Origin: Cryptomeria japonica
Taxonomy: Eukaryota > Streptophyta > Pinopsida > Cupressales > Cupressaceae
DNA: 64,000 nt
Direction of reading: 5' to 3'
Assembly: GCF_030272615.1 (NCBI RefSeq)
Contig: NC_081409.1
Location: 203,607,949-203,671,948 of the forward strand
Position 1 is the first letter of the stretch. Every line of letters starts with the position of its first letter. Shown here one piece after another: positions 23,664-34,747 of this stretch. Below the pieces are notes generated by a model. That model had not been told where the DNA came from. It saw only the letters and a list, made by a program, of their open reading frames with translations, and searched no databases. Made by a program: the position numbers and the translations under genes.

Positions 23664-24662
23664 AGTAATGTCCCCTAGCTGATCTATTTCAATATATTAA
23701 AATTGATTGATATTCTTCAATTAATTATTAACAAGTGCTTATTTGCTTTCCTCACTAGATGATTAATATCATTATTAATATAGATATCAGACCCTGCTAC
23801 TACTTCAGTTTTAAGGGAGAAAGGTTTACGTAGGTTACCAAAGCGCTTAGAGACCAACTACAATAGGTTCCCTCAAAGTTTATAGATCCAAGCCCTTACC
23901 TATCTTGGGTCTATACCCTCAAAGCTTATGGGTCGCTGATCCCCACCCTATCTTGGGACTTAACCTATTTCTTGGATTTAGACTGCCCCTCTTTGGAACA
24001 TCTCATCCCCATCTTCTTAAACACTGACAGTAATAACATGATTTAGACTGTAAGTACACTAACTTCTCATGTATTATGAATATATATGATATTAAGTATG
24101 ACTGTCATACATATTGCAGTTTATAACAATATTATTACTAGATTCTGCATAACAACTTTGTCAGGCTTCATATACTAAGCATTATACCACCAAGAACAAG
24201 GATGTTACTGCCTGTAACTTGATAACAATTCTGATCTGATCTGATCAATGGTGATGTCACTAGATGTTTTTGATTCCTTACCTTTATATCTCTCAATTTG
24301 AGGGAGAGGTCACACCTCTTCATCATGTATGCCCTTTGGCAAGAGACATACCTTTTTACCATTAGCAACCTTTGAAAGAGTGCAACTCTTCATTATTTCT
24401 ACCCTTTCAAAGGGACACAACCTTTCGTAATCAAATCTGCACTTCTCATTTCCAAATTATCCTCCCTCTCAAATGAGGTTCTCTTCTCCCTTTTATATCT
24501 CATTGTTGAGGGAGTCACAACTTTGCCTTTCATGTCTTTTGACTTTTTATTAACTTAATTAATTTTAATTAATCATATTTAATTATATTATTTTATATTT
24601 TAATTTAATTTTTAATATCTTAATTTTATTATTAAATTCTGTTTCGAAGTGGGGACATTACA
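23664..24662. mobile_element. Solo LTR (999 bp)
   Basis: Starts AGTAATGTCCCC (first base probably mutated from T) and ends GGGGACATTACA. Flanked by the perfect 5-bp duplication GATTG (23659-23663 and 24663-24667). No internal domain. Related in sequence to 19419-21812. Confidence 0.85.
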
Positions 24663-24667
24663 GATTG

Positions 24668-25894
24668 TGTGATAGGCGATGCTAACTGGAGGAAGAGAGT
24701 GTTATCATTGTTTTGCAATGATCAAGAATGTGGGCCTGGGGCGCCACGTCAGTCATTTTTGGCCGTCGGATCTTCATAAAGGCTTGATCCGACGACCATG
24801 TTTTAATCTTGCATTGGGCCTAATGGACATTTACATGGAGAGATCTCGCACGTCCATGTTCGCGCAAATCTCTCAGATCGACGGTTAGCATTCAATCTTC
24901 TTTGAGCCGTTGGCATTTAAACTCTTTTGCAGACGGTGGTTGTCGATTCGATGGTCGAGACGATCTTCCTTGCTTGGTTGGTGCCCAATATCCAATCAAA
25001 ATTCAATGCAGTTGCTGGATTTCAATGCCATAACACTAGAGGTGATTCCTGTAGACGATTCCAAACGCTACCCATGCCTCTTCAAGGCATTGTGAAGACT
25101 TTTGTGCCCTGCAGGTGCATCTGCGTAGAGCTTTTCTTCCTTCTGTGCAGGGATTTTGTTTCTTCCCAGGTGGGGAAGATATTTTCAAAGCTGTCCTTGC
25201 ACGCAATCAAATCAGATTATTCGATGTGATCTTCTCCTCTTTGATATTTTGTAACTTAACCCTATGTGGGTTAGGGTTTCTTAACTGCAACCATCTGAGT
25301 TATGCCTAAACTGTAAAGGCAAATGTGTAACATTTGTACAAGATCTTTCTTTTCTTTTGCTGAAAACTTATGTTTCTTTGCACTTGTAAAAATTTGCTTT
25401 GCTCTTACATGAATAGAATTCACTTGTTTTGCCTTCATTCAGTTCTTTCAACTTGTGTAATGTTTTTACCTTTTTGTTTGAATGCATTTTAATTTGTTTC
25501 CTTAGTATAGGTGAGTGTGTTGATCCCTTGTGGATATCATCTGTGAACTGGATCAGTTCCTCTTGCTATCTTGCAAATTCCAACGTTCACTTTGCATTTT
25601 GGAAGCTAATTAGGATAGAATCTTGTGCATGTCTTGGGTGGTTTTATTTGTGTTTTGTGCAGTCATAGGCAGGGAGATCACATTTCAGTCTAGGTGCAAA
25701 CCTTTTTTCCCCCTTTCAAGCAACCTTTCTCTCTCTCCCTTTTCCCTATTAGATCATAGATTAGTTTTATTTGTGTTGGGTTGGTCCAACACTGCATTTG
25801 GATTGGAAAGGAAGTCGGCCTTCTCCGGAGATTCAACCTCAACAGCGCAAGGTCCCACACTTGAAGGTTGTTTCCATGTTTCACAAGGTTGATG
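24668..25894. other. Unassigned tract, possibly LTR-derived
   Basis: 24730-24960 has moderately GC-rich phrases (GCCACGTCAGTC, GCCGTCGGATC) reminiscent of plant LTR or promoter sequence; 25230-25640 is T-rich with long spacer. Short Phe/Leu/Cys-rich frames show no domain. It lies between two pieces of hAT-E, so at least part of it is a later insertion, but no clear ends were found. Confidence 0.35.
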
Positions 25895-26310
25895 ATCAAG
25901 TCTGATCATTGTAGGGTGCAAACTTTTGTGACAACACCACCCAAGGGTGATTGTTGATGTATTTTGTTATGTTTCTTTCATCTTGCACCATGCTTTTTAC
26001 CCATGAAAGTTTTCTGATATTCTCAAGGAGTAGATCGATGTAGGATGCCTCCCCTCTAGTTGTGTGCTGGCTATCATATATGTTGCTGCATTGCCCATCA
26101 CAACTTGGACAACATCTTGCACACCTACGTACATGATCATCTCTTCCAACATGTGGCATGGTGTCTTGACAATATTTTTTTTATTAGAGGTGCTGGTTGA
26201 ATTTAGGAACACCAACTAATCCCTTGAAGCCACAACAAAGTCAATTATGGTGTGTTTCCTACTATGTGTCCACCCATTAGCTGTCATGCCTCACTATAGA
26301 GACAACCCAG
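25895..26310 (-). pseudogene. hAT-E transposase remnant (catalytic-core part)
   Basis: The minus strand reads M-T-x-x-G-W-T...TIIDFVV, VFLNSTSTS, EEMIMYVGVQDVVQVVMGNAA, then IDLLLENIRKLSWVK and a NHPWVLSQK-like end. It aligns by eye with hAT-C (IMTDGWTDRRNRTLLNF, VVQVVTDNAANYV, DLMLEDIGKIPWVK, YNHSWVLALK). Several stops and frame slips. This is DUF659 plus the start of the hAT RNase H-like fold in a decayed copy. Confidence 0.75.
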
Positions 26311-26900
26311 AAAATTGTCTTATTTATAAGACCACGATTTTCTGTAGGAAGGCAAAGATTATAAAACTGTGATCATGCAGCGACTAAGGAAGTTAAGAAA
26401 TCAACTAAATACAAATTGCTGGCCAACCCCGGGATTCATGTACTATTATTGTACCCAAGACATTGCTGACTTCCCCATAGGGAATATATTTTGATCACCA
26501 AGTATTATATATATTGGATTATAAGAGAGGGCAGTGAAAGGAGGAAATGAAGGACAGCGATCATTAATTTTAAAGTGCAGCAACTTCATTAAGGAAGGCT
26601 ATGATTACTTACAAGGCAACGACAGTTTATTAACAATAAATGAACAAATTGAAGTGAGCATTTAGTAATGAAAGGGCATCCTTCAAGTTCAAAGAGGCAT
26701 GATCCTTCTCAGAAGAACAGCAACTTCCCAAAGATCACAACCCTTCATAAAGACACTAAAATATAAAACAAGGAAAGCAGCCAATTGGAAGGGGACCATC
26801 ACTGCAGATCTGAAGTTATATCAAGCAATCATTTTGGAAATCAAACCATCTAAAAGATTCAGCAAGGCAAATCTTCAAACAAGAGAGAATCTTTAAGCAT
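26311..26900. other. Spacer between hAT-E and an LTR
   Basis: AT-rich, no domain recognised. The left end of the LTR that fills 26.9-32.4 kb should lie here, but I could not fix it. Confidence 0.35.
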
Positions 26901-28137
26901 TCAATCTAATCAGAATTGCAGACTCAGAATATATATATTGACCAGCAGCTTATATGCTAATCTAATATTGTGGTCTGAATTATAGTGCATAATGATTTGG
27001 CTGATTTTATATTCAGTAGGAAGTAGGATTTTAAACTCAATAGCCAATTAGCCGCCCCATTATGGAGGGGAGAATGTACATACACAAAGTGTAATTAGCA
27101 TTCAAATAGTAGTAACCCCGAGTGGGACTGGGAGGCCGTATGACGAGTGTCATTCCGTGCTCGTGGGCTTGATGGATAAGCTCGAAGCGCCTTGTATGAT
27201 CTCCTATGGTGCTTGATAATGTGGATAGGTTGTTGGGTAAAGCTTTAAGGGAATCCCCATGCTCTCAATCATAAGAGGATGAATAAGAAAGCATGGATAG
27301 GAGGCTCAGATACAAGCATTCCACTAAGTAGACCACTCCATGCTAGATGTCCAATGTGCCTACCACTTGGAGCCATGAGGGTGTGTCCACACTTGGGCTT
27401 AGTGTGGAGATTGCTTCAGCTTCCTCTTCCAAACCCTAATGTGATTGAAATTTTGAATAATAGGGAGTAACATAGAGATTGTCTATCTTATTGATTTAAG
27501 ATTATTACATGTTATCGTCTAACCCTAATAATTGAAAAGCAGTGTTCCATGAGGACGCGTCCCCCCCCTTTTTGGGCGCGTCCCCCTGTCAGAGACGTCT
27601 CGGGGACGGGGACGCGACGTCCCCCGCCGTCCCGCCACCGCCACCCAAACGCCACTGGGATGTGGAGACGTCCCCGCGTCTCTGCGTCTCCCAGGGAGAC
27701 GTGGAGACGTCTAGGCGTCTCCTGGGAGATGCCTGGGCGTCTCCCGCGTTCCCACGTGAATGAGGGGCGAAAAAAGCACTTTTTTTAAAACATGTGCCTT
27801 TTGGGGGGGTTAAGGGGTAACCCTAATTGGAGGTGGGCCCCACCCTACCCCCCAAAACAACACAAAAGCATGTTTATTTTGGATTTCACTCTCATTTTGG
27901 AAAACTGATTTTTTTTCCAGCAACCTGAAGAGGAGGAAATACTTGAAGAAGATTGATTGAAGGGGTGAGAAAAGTGATTGCAAGCGTGATAGGAGCTAGA
28001 AGAAGCAAGAAGAAGAGGAAGAAGAAGATTCTTCTACATTCTGGAGAGATTTTTCAAGCACAAGGTAGGGTTTTTCAACTTCTTCTTGTTTTTTTTTGTT
28101 TTATTTTCTAATTTTCATTGTTCTATGTCATTTTTGG

Positions 28138-28346
28138 TTTTTTTTCCCTATTCATCTCAAGACTTCAAATGAGATTTGATGTTGAATCTTGAGGGCAAAA
28201 TGATTCATCATTTTGCCCTCAAGATTCAACATCAAATCTCATTTTGAGATGAATAGGAAAAAAATTTAACAATATAATCATTTTGCCCTCAAGATTCAAC
28301 ATCAAATCTCATTTTGAGATGAATAGGAAAAAAATTTAAAAATATA
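28138..28346 (+). repeat. Long inverted plus direct repeat upstream of the hAT-D transposase
   Basis: The left arm ends at 28204, a 2-base loop follows, and the right arm starts at 28207: arms of about 60 bp pair almost perfectly, apart from about 9 extra bases in the left arm. The right arm is then duplicated in tandem (28207-28276 and 28277-28346, 70-bp unit). A transcript reading through would form a strong hairpin about 60 bases before the transposase ATG. Confidence 0.88.
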
Positions 28347-28408
28347 TTGTTAAACTAGGCTGATTTTATTTTTATTTTTATTTTGTGAAATGTAGTGTCA
28401 ATTTCACA

Positions 28409-31400
28409 ATGAGCTCCCAAGGCATGAGTGAAGATGACATGGAAATCCATTTTCATAGTGAGAATGATTCAGAATATGAACCTAAAAATGAGGGGGGTGA
28501 CCATGGGGCTGATCCTGGAGCCCAATCTAGTTCTATGGCAAGTGCACCAGTTAGTACATGTTGCCCTCCAGAGTTGTTGGCACCATATGCTAGGGGTCAT
28601 TTTGATCCTAAGTCTCCTCTAAAACAGTTTGCTTCACGAATATCAATACAAGGCACATCACATTCAAGTGGGGGAACAAGGAAGTGGAAGTGCAATATTT
28701 GTGACAGAGAATGGTTCGGTAGCATTAGTAGGGTGAATGCACACTTTCTGTTTTGGAGAGGAAAAGGCGTGAAACATTGTAAGTTTTTGGAGGAACCCAA
28801 AAATATACAGTACAGAATTGAGTTTAACAGGCTTTGGGGGGTTCCAGATGACACAAATATTTCAATGCCTACTACTTTGTTTGCTAGGGCATCACTTCAC
28901 GACAACCAGAATGTGCCACATACTTCTCATACTTTGCATGCGGGAGGATTGATGTTTGGATCTCCATCCACTTCCACTTCTACTGTCGCCAGGGCTGGGA
29001 AACGTAGGTTGCAGACACCACAGAGCAACCCCATTGCTGATATGTTTAATGTGCAGCTGAGAGATGAGATAGATGAATCCATTGGCAAGTTCTTCTTTGC
29101 CAATGGCATTCCATTTCATGTTACACGGTCTCCTTATTATAGGGAGATGATGGCTATGGTGGCCAAGGGAGGACCATCTTATGTGCCACCAGGGGAGACG
29201 AAAATGAGGACCTCGATCTTGGATAAATGCTATTCCAAGATCAATATTTTGATGGAGAAGATGAAGGCATGTTGGGTGGCATCGGGGTGCAGCATAGTTA
29301 TGGATGGGTGGACGAACATTAGCCATCGTCCACTCATCAACGTCATGGTCACATGTGCAGAGGGCCCATACTTCCTTAGAGCAGTTGATTGTACAGGGCA
29401 TCGTAAAGATGCTGATTTCCAGTTTCAGGTCCTTAGGGAGGCTATTGAGGAGGTTGGGCCACAAAATGTGGTCCAAGTAGTGATAGATGCAGCCTATGTG
29501 TGTAGAGTAGCAGGGAGACTTGTTGAGGCAGCCTATAGACACATTTGGTGGACCCCATGTTGTGTGCATGCCATGAACAATGCACTCAAGGACATGGGGA
29601 AGATTGACTGGATTAGAGGAGTGGTCACCGATGCGAGAGATGTGCAGATGTTTATCTGCAACCACCACACTTCACATGCACTCTTCAGGACCTTCGCGAA
29701 GAAGGAGTTCTTGAAACCAGTTGAGACTAGATATGCATCCTATTTCATTCTCTTGGAGAGAATGATTGAGTTGCAAGAGGCATTGCAACTCATGGTTATG
29801 ACTAATGAGTGGAATAGGTGGGCTGAGGCCAAGACAGAGCAGGGGAGAAGGGTGAAGGAGATAGTGAAGACTGATGTGTTTTGGACTGATGCGAAATACA
29901 TTGTCTCCATCATTTCTCCGGTATTCCAAGTGATCAGATATGGGGATGGGGATGCACCTAACCTTGGAGAGGTGTATGAGTGCATTGACTCTATGCCTGA
30001 CCAGATGAGGGCTGCTGTGCGAGTGAAGGACCCCTCTCTAGCATTCTACAATGAGCAAATCCAGCCTATCATTCAGAGTAGATGGGACAAGTTGAACACT
30101 ACTTTGCATATGGCTGCCTTTGCCTTGAATCCTAAGTGGTACAAGGCTAGATCGGGTAGAATGACACCGATTCAGGATGATGAGGTGAAGGCGGGTTTCT
30201 TTAGGTGCATAGAGAAGATGTTTGATTCCAGAGATGCCGGCACAATGCGCATTGAGTGGGGAAGATTTGCCACTCTTAGAGGTTTTTCAGATGCGGCAAA
30301 GATGGATATAGACCATAGTTGAAAAACTCGGACTCGCCACGGACTCGACAAACCAAAAATTTGGACTCGGACTCGGACTCGTGAAAGACTCGTGAAAGAC
30401 TCGGCAAGGACTCGGCAAAAAAAAAACCGTAGTTTTACAAAAAAAATAAAGAAATTAATGCATTTAGAGAACATAAGAGCCATAATTGAAACATTACACA
30501 TGTCACATACTCATAGTTTCAAACTTTCAACTCTAAAATGTATAATACCAAGATTTCTTCAATGCTAATTATGCTTTTATATAGAGCCTAATCAGACTCG
30601 GAGGTTAAATTTTCCCTACTTCCATTGGCGCAATTTCCCCCTATATTTTTCGACGGGGGTTTGGGGGCAACGCCCCCAAGTTGGGGTCAAGGGGCATCGC
30701 CGAAGGATCCTTAAATTTGACTAAGTCTGGAAAATTGAAGAATCCTCCAAAAACTAGATTTTGCATTATAACCCTTGGAGGTCCGAAACCACTCTCAAAC
30801 ATCCTGATAGTATATATGGAATATAACTTAAAGTCTGGAATGTCATCCTGATCTTCAAATGCCTTGAAACTTGGCGCTGTCTGGAATGTCTTCCTGATCC
30901 TGAAATCTGACTAAGTCTGGAAAATTGAAGAATCCTCCAAAAACTAGATTTTGCATTGTAACTCCTGGAGGTCCGAAACCACTCTCAAACATCCTGACAG
31001 TATATATGGAATATAACTTAAAGTATAAGAAAGTTTTTTTTCTTCTTTCTTATACTTAAATGTTATATTCCATATATGAATCCTAAATGTTATATTGCAT
31101 ATATGAATCTTGACGGAGAGACCAAATTTTTTCACATGTTAAACTCAATTTTAAAGCTTGCATGACTTTTATTCTGGGTCGCGCGAGTCCATCTGAAAGA
31201 CTCGCGAGTCCATGCAAAAGACTCGCACGAGTCCTTGCAAAAGACTCGCGCGAGTCCTTGGCGAGTCGACTCGTGGCTCCCATGGACTCGCGAGTCCGTG
31301 GCGAGTCCACGAGTTTTAAAACTATGATATAGACACTATGGCACAGGAGGACCCACTTTTGTGGTGGAATTGTCATGGCTCGAAATCTTTGACCACCACT

Positions 31401-31646
31401 CTAGCCATCCGTCTGCTATCCCAGGTTTCCAGTTCTTCAGCTGCTGAGAGGAATTGGTCTACATATAGCTTCATCCACTCTCTTAAGAGGAAGAGACTTA
31501 CCTCTAAGAGAGCAGAGAAGCTTGTGGTTGTACACAGTGCTTTGCGTCTCATAGACCGCAAGACACTCGTGTACAAGGAGAGTCCGAGCGAGAGGAGCCT
31601 TCATAGATTGATGAGGATGATCCTACCACTTCAGATGCAGGGCTAG
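28409..31646 (+). pseudogene. hAT-D transposase, split by hAT-A
   Basis: From ATG 28409 (MSSQGMSEDDME) the frame is open for 635 codons to the hAT-A insertion at 30313/30314 and resumes after the duplicated target at 31335. Domains: acidic N-terminus; BED-like zinc finger (W-K-C-x2-C...H, about residues 90-130); DUF659 with VMDGWTN (about residue 300) and VVQVVIDAAYV; hAT core with WTPCCVHAMNNAL and VETRYASYF; C-terminal dimerisation region WWNCHG...SSSSAAERNWSTY. No introns, unlike hAT-C. Near 31590-31610 the frame probably slips: another frame gives an acidic tail ending SSSSSEEEFADD and TAG at 31718. It was intact or nearly so when hAT-A arrived. Confidence 0.9.
30314..31326. mobile_element. 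Non-autonomous hAT hAT-A (1013 bp)
   Basis: Flanked by the perfect 8-bp duplication ATATAGAC (30306-30313 and 31327-31334). Ends CATAGTTGAAAAACTCGG and, reversed, CATAGTTTTAAAACTCGTGG. The first 110 and last 150 bp are dense in GACTCG/CGAGTC. The interior has no transposase: it holds a tandem duplication of about 120 bp (about 30718-30840 and 30905-31025) and a hairpin around TATATGGAATATAAC (31005-31077). It shares an internal block (CAGACTCGGAGGTTAAATTT, GGGGGCAACGCCCCCAAG) with hAT-B. Confidence 0.93.
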
Positions 31647-31721
31647 TTGGTGTGAGCTTGAGGGACCTTGATCTTCAGGAGTCCAGCAGTTCCAGTGAGG
31701 AGGAGTTCGCAGATGATTAGA

Positions 31722-32100
31722 GGCCTCCATTAGCTACATTTTGAGTTTTGTCATTTTGTCTTTGACTCTAGTCTCTTTTGTAATGCTATTGCTACACGTA
31801 TTTGTATTTGGCTACTCATTGTAATGATGAATCTTGTAATCATCTTTATTATTATAGACTTTGCAATGGCATCAGATATTTGTATTTTCGTTTTCCTTTT
31901 TCGATATTCATATGATAGAAATGAGAAATCTCCAATTTGACAATTTCATTTGTCAAATTTTATTTAGCATTTAGCAATTAGTATTACTAATCTAAGTAAT
32001 CTTGGTATTTCCTATAGTTTCATTTGAAATTTAATTCTTATACTATTATACTGTTATACATCTTTTCAAAACTAGTTTTTCAAGTACTATATGTATATAT
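31722..32100. other. hAT-D 3' non-coding region
   Basis: AT-rich sequence between the transposase end and the C-rich right subterminal array. No gene. Confidence 0.6.
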
Positions 32101-32399
32101 ATGAGCACCACCACCCTGCCACCCCCCCCGCCGCCGTCCCCCCGCCGTCCCCAAATTTAGGCCCTTGGTCCCCCCGTCCCGGAAACGCGTCCCCCCCGTC
32201 CCCAACACCTGTGGAACACTATTGAAAAGTATATATGTATAGATCCGTGGTTATGGTTGTAGGGTTAGTTCAAAGTCCATCTTGTTAAAAGGATAATTTG
32301 CTTGGTAAAGATATAACTCTACCCCTATTTCATCTCTTGTTTTATTGAATTTGTGATTTATGGCAATCCCGAAAAGGGGATATTACATTAGACCAAACA

Positions 32400-33093
32400 T
32401 TGCAACTTTTTCTTTGTGAAATCTTGTTTTGTTCCTCCACCAAGAGCTCCATCCATCTAACAACATCGTCCAGTGGTCCACTCTTATTGTAAAAGGTTGG
32501 CGGCTTCACTGTTTCCTTGCAACTATCAAATTTGTGGCACTTACCTCCCAAGAAGAGCTGCTTACAGTGTGGTATGGTATGTTGATGTACCAAAAATTGG
32601 CAATTGCCAACCTTGCCTCATTTTTCTTCTCTTGGTTCCATGCAGTACCTTCAAGGAAAGGTTGGCAACAGGGAGTGTTACAAAGAACTGATGAATATCT
32701 AAATGAATGTGATGTAGATAGCTGACTAGAACTACTTGTGCTAGATGAGTGTTGTATCTGTGGGCGAATGCAAGATCTAACTACTCTAGTCTCAGGAGAA
32801 GAACCTATTACAGTTGCCATTGTTGAAGTAGTCCTTCACTTTTCTAATTTACTCTTCTCATGAAGTAAGGAGGGTGTTAACCTATTTATCACTTTGGACT
32901 CCGCTTTATCACAATGCAAAGCATCTCTTGCACAGATTTGTGCAAGATGAAATTTGAGGCAGTTGATGCCTCTTGTCATCTTCATCCCACAATAATTACA
33001 CATAACTAGTCCTACTTGTCTGCCTAGGGTTCCATGCTTCTAAGTAGGGTCCCTAGGCTTGCTACCAACTTTGTTGCTTCTTGATGCCATATT
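32400..33093 (-). pseudogene. hAT-E transposase remnant, N-terminal part
   Basis: The minus strand starts MASRSNKVGSKPRDP with a near in-frame stop, then a BED-type finger (C-N-Y-C...H-x-A-Q-I-C), a Ser-rich linker, and NEARLAIANFWYINIPY, which matches hAT-C (AKMAVGRFWSYSCIPF). Stops and slips show decay. The LTR ending at 32387 separates it from the continuation at 26310. Confidence 0.72.
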
Positions 33094-34344
33094 TCAAACA
33101 AAATCTGCATTTCGATCATTATCTAAACAAAAGAACAAAATAAAAATTCAAATGTAAACCCTAGCAGCTAGCTAAACAACCAAAAAAAATGAACAATAAA
33201 ATCCTATAATGAGAGGGAAAACCAAATAAACCCTGAAAAAACAAAAACACAAGGGACAATTTAAAATGCTGCCAAAAAACTCGTCAAATCAGGCCAAAAT
33301 CAAGGAAAATCTGTTGAAATCACCTAAAAATGCATTGAATGTTGTCAGTGTCTTTAAGCAGTAAGAGATGGAAGGTGAAAATGTTAAAAAATAAGTGTCT
33401 TCATGCTCACTTTGCGACAGGATCTTTTTTCCATGATGTCAAGCAAGGTTTCCTATCAAGCTTGTGATTTTTTGGCTAGTTTTTTTGTAATTCGTTGGTA
33501 GAAACAAAAGAATGAGATTTAGAGGAAATTGCATGCTTTCTTAGTTGAGAGCATCATATTATTTTATTGTTCATATGCTAAAAATAGATTGATGTTACGT
33601 CAAACTAACTACAACTACTTATTACATACATGATACAACTGTACATATATTCTTTATTGTAATATTAAACTAATATTCTTATACAATAAGCCACTAATTT
33701 TTCACAAAAGCTGTCCCCAAGTTAACTTGCAAATAACTCAGCAGCAGTTTTTTCTCACGGAGTTCTTTTGTTATTTTTTAAACTATGGCTTGATCTCCCA
33801 ATTTTATAAGAGATAAGACATTTCAGCTTGTGTACAAAAGCACATGCCTATTCTAAAATTACAAGAGACTAAGATTCTCATAGGATGGAGCAAGCATCTA
33901 AGAGGTTTCAGAAGCATTCAGCTCAGATATCCAAATTTTTTGCAAGTATTGTTATCAGCTGGGAAGTTCTAAATTATTGGCTACACAGGAATGATGAGGG
34001 ATAAGTGGTTAGTTCTCTTATGGACATAATGATGTCTTCTTATAACTTCTGCTTATGGTCCAATAGATGTAGCATTGAAAAACACATGCTGATTGCTATT
34101 TCTGATACGTAAATAGTGCTGGTTCACCTTTCATATTTGGTCTGGGTTTCAAGTAATAAGGTGCTTTACATGAGAGTGATTTTGATGCACAAATTTCAGT
34201 TATTAATAATATACTAATCTTCTGCATTGGACTTATATGGTCTCATAACTGCAGCATTAGATCTTTAGATGAATTCTGCACCTTTGACAATTAACTTATA
34301 ATTCTCTGAGAGTGTATTTCATTTTTTTTTACTTGTATTTGCAG
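33094..34344 (+). other. Intron-like sequence upstream of the NFU exon
   Basis: AT-rich, apparently single-copy, no transposon recognised. It ends in a T-rich tract and TTTGCAG acceptor. I searched by eye for the preceding NFU exon (the N-terminal NFU_N domain) and did not find it. Confidence 0.6.
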
Positions 34345-34448
34345 GATGATGATGAGACTGTTGCTATGATAAAAGAATTATTAGAGACACGTATACGACC
34401 AGCTGTACAGGATGATGGTGGTGATATTGAATATCGAGGCTTTGATCC
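34345..34448 (+). CDS. NFU4/5: NFU iron-sulfur scaffold, internal exon (NifU domain start)
   Basis: The exon reads [21 protein letters not shown] then [14 protein letters not shown], bounded by TTTGCAG and a GTATGG donor, leaving 2 bases of a split Pro codon. This is the start of the NifU-like C-terminal domain of plant mitochondrial NFU4/NFU5, which receive or deliver 4Fe-4S clusters in the organelle. No stop or frame break. The neighbouring exon at 34636 supplies the missing base in phase. The upstream half of the gene (transit peptide, NFU_N domain) is not in view. Plastid NFU1-3 paralogues have a different architecture; NFU4/5 is favoured but is an inference from the local sequence. Confidence 0.93.
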
Positions 34449-34635
34449 GTATGGTTTTACGCTGTGCTAGAACTCTAACCTGCAATAGCATACAATTTGT
34501 ATTTGAATTATTAAAATCTCTACTCCTGGTGCAACATATTCTTCAAATGAGCTTAGAACATTCTATTTTTCATCTTTTTATCAGCTTAAGCTAATGTTTA
34601 AGGATGATTTATGAGTCTTTGTTTTTTTCTTCCAG
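34449..34635 (+). other. NFU short intron (187 bp)
   Basis: GTATGG donor and TTCTTCCAG acceptor, AT-rich with a T tract before the acceptor. Normal plant intron size, in sharp contrast to the next one. Confidence 0.9.
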
Positions 34636-34747
34636 GGAAACTGGCATAGTCAAATTGCAAATGCAAGGGGCCTGCAGTGGCTGTCCTAGCTCTGCGCTCA
34701 CTTTGAAGTCTGGTATTGAGAACATGCTTATGCATTATGTACCCGAG
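34636..34747 (+). CDS. NFU4/5: NFU iron-sulfur scaffold, CxxC exon
   Basis: Completes the split Pro codon, then reads [20 protein letters not shown] and [17 protein letters not shown], ending in phase 0 at a GTAATT donor. C-S-G-C is the cluster-binding CxxC motif of NifU-type scaffolds; two protomers would share one 4Fe-4S cluster. All family hallmarks ([19 protein letters not shown]) are intact, so purifying selection looks likely. Confidence 0.96.

Larger units (their letters stand above)
27540..32221 (+). mobile_element. hAT transposon hAT-D, interrupted by hAT-A
   Basis: Ends CAGTGTTCCATGAGG at left and CCTGTGGAACACTA at right form imperfect terminal inverted repeats. The flanking duplication is TTGAAAAG (27532-27539 and 32222-32229; extendable to 9 bp as ATTGAAAAG if the right end is set one base in). 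The first 220 bp are packed with GGAGACGTC/GGGACG motifs, and the last 110 bp with CCCCCGTCCCC, a subterminal array. The interior codes for a hAT transposase on the + strand. Removing hAT-A leaves about 3.66 kb, a normal autonomous hAT size. Confidence 0.9.
26901..32387 (+). mobile_element. LTR (solo or truncated) containing hAT-D
   Basis: The right end, GGCAATCCCGAAAAGGGG...ATTACA at 32387, matches in reverse complement the LTR start at 59849. Its body before 27539 also matches 60050-60480 reversed (phrases CACTAAGCCCAAG, GGTAGGCACATTGGACATC, CATTCTCCCCTCCATAATGGG). hAT-D sits inside it with its own duplication. No PBS follows the right end, so probably a solo LTR. The left boundary is approximate. 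Confidence 0.6.

Noticed and set aside
24679-25309. Possible host exon or promoter with ACGTCA and GCCGTCGGATC phrases
   Set aside because: No coding similarity or splice-consistent frame; more like LTR-derived sequence, left unassigned.
27540-27770. GC-rich patch taken for a gene CpG island or promoter
   Set aside because: It is the subterminal array of hAT-D, ending exactly at the terminal repeat and target duplication.
28892-29668. 258-aa minus-strand open frame
   Set aside because: Antisense shadow of the hAT-D transposase; no domain of its own.
33094-34344. Upstream NFU exon (NFU_N domain) sought here
   Set aside because: No stretch matching the expected N-terminal motifs was found by eye; a translated search with an NFU4/5 protein would decide.
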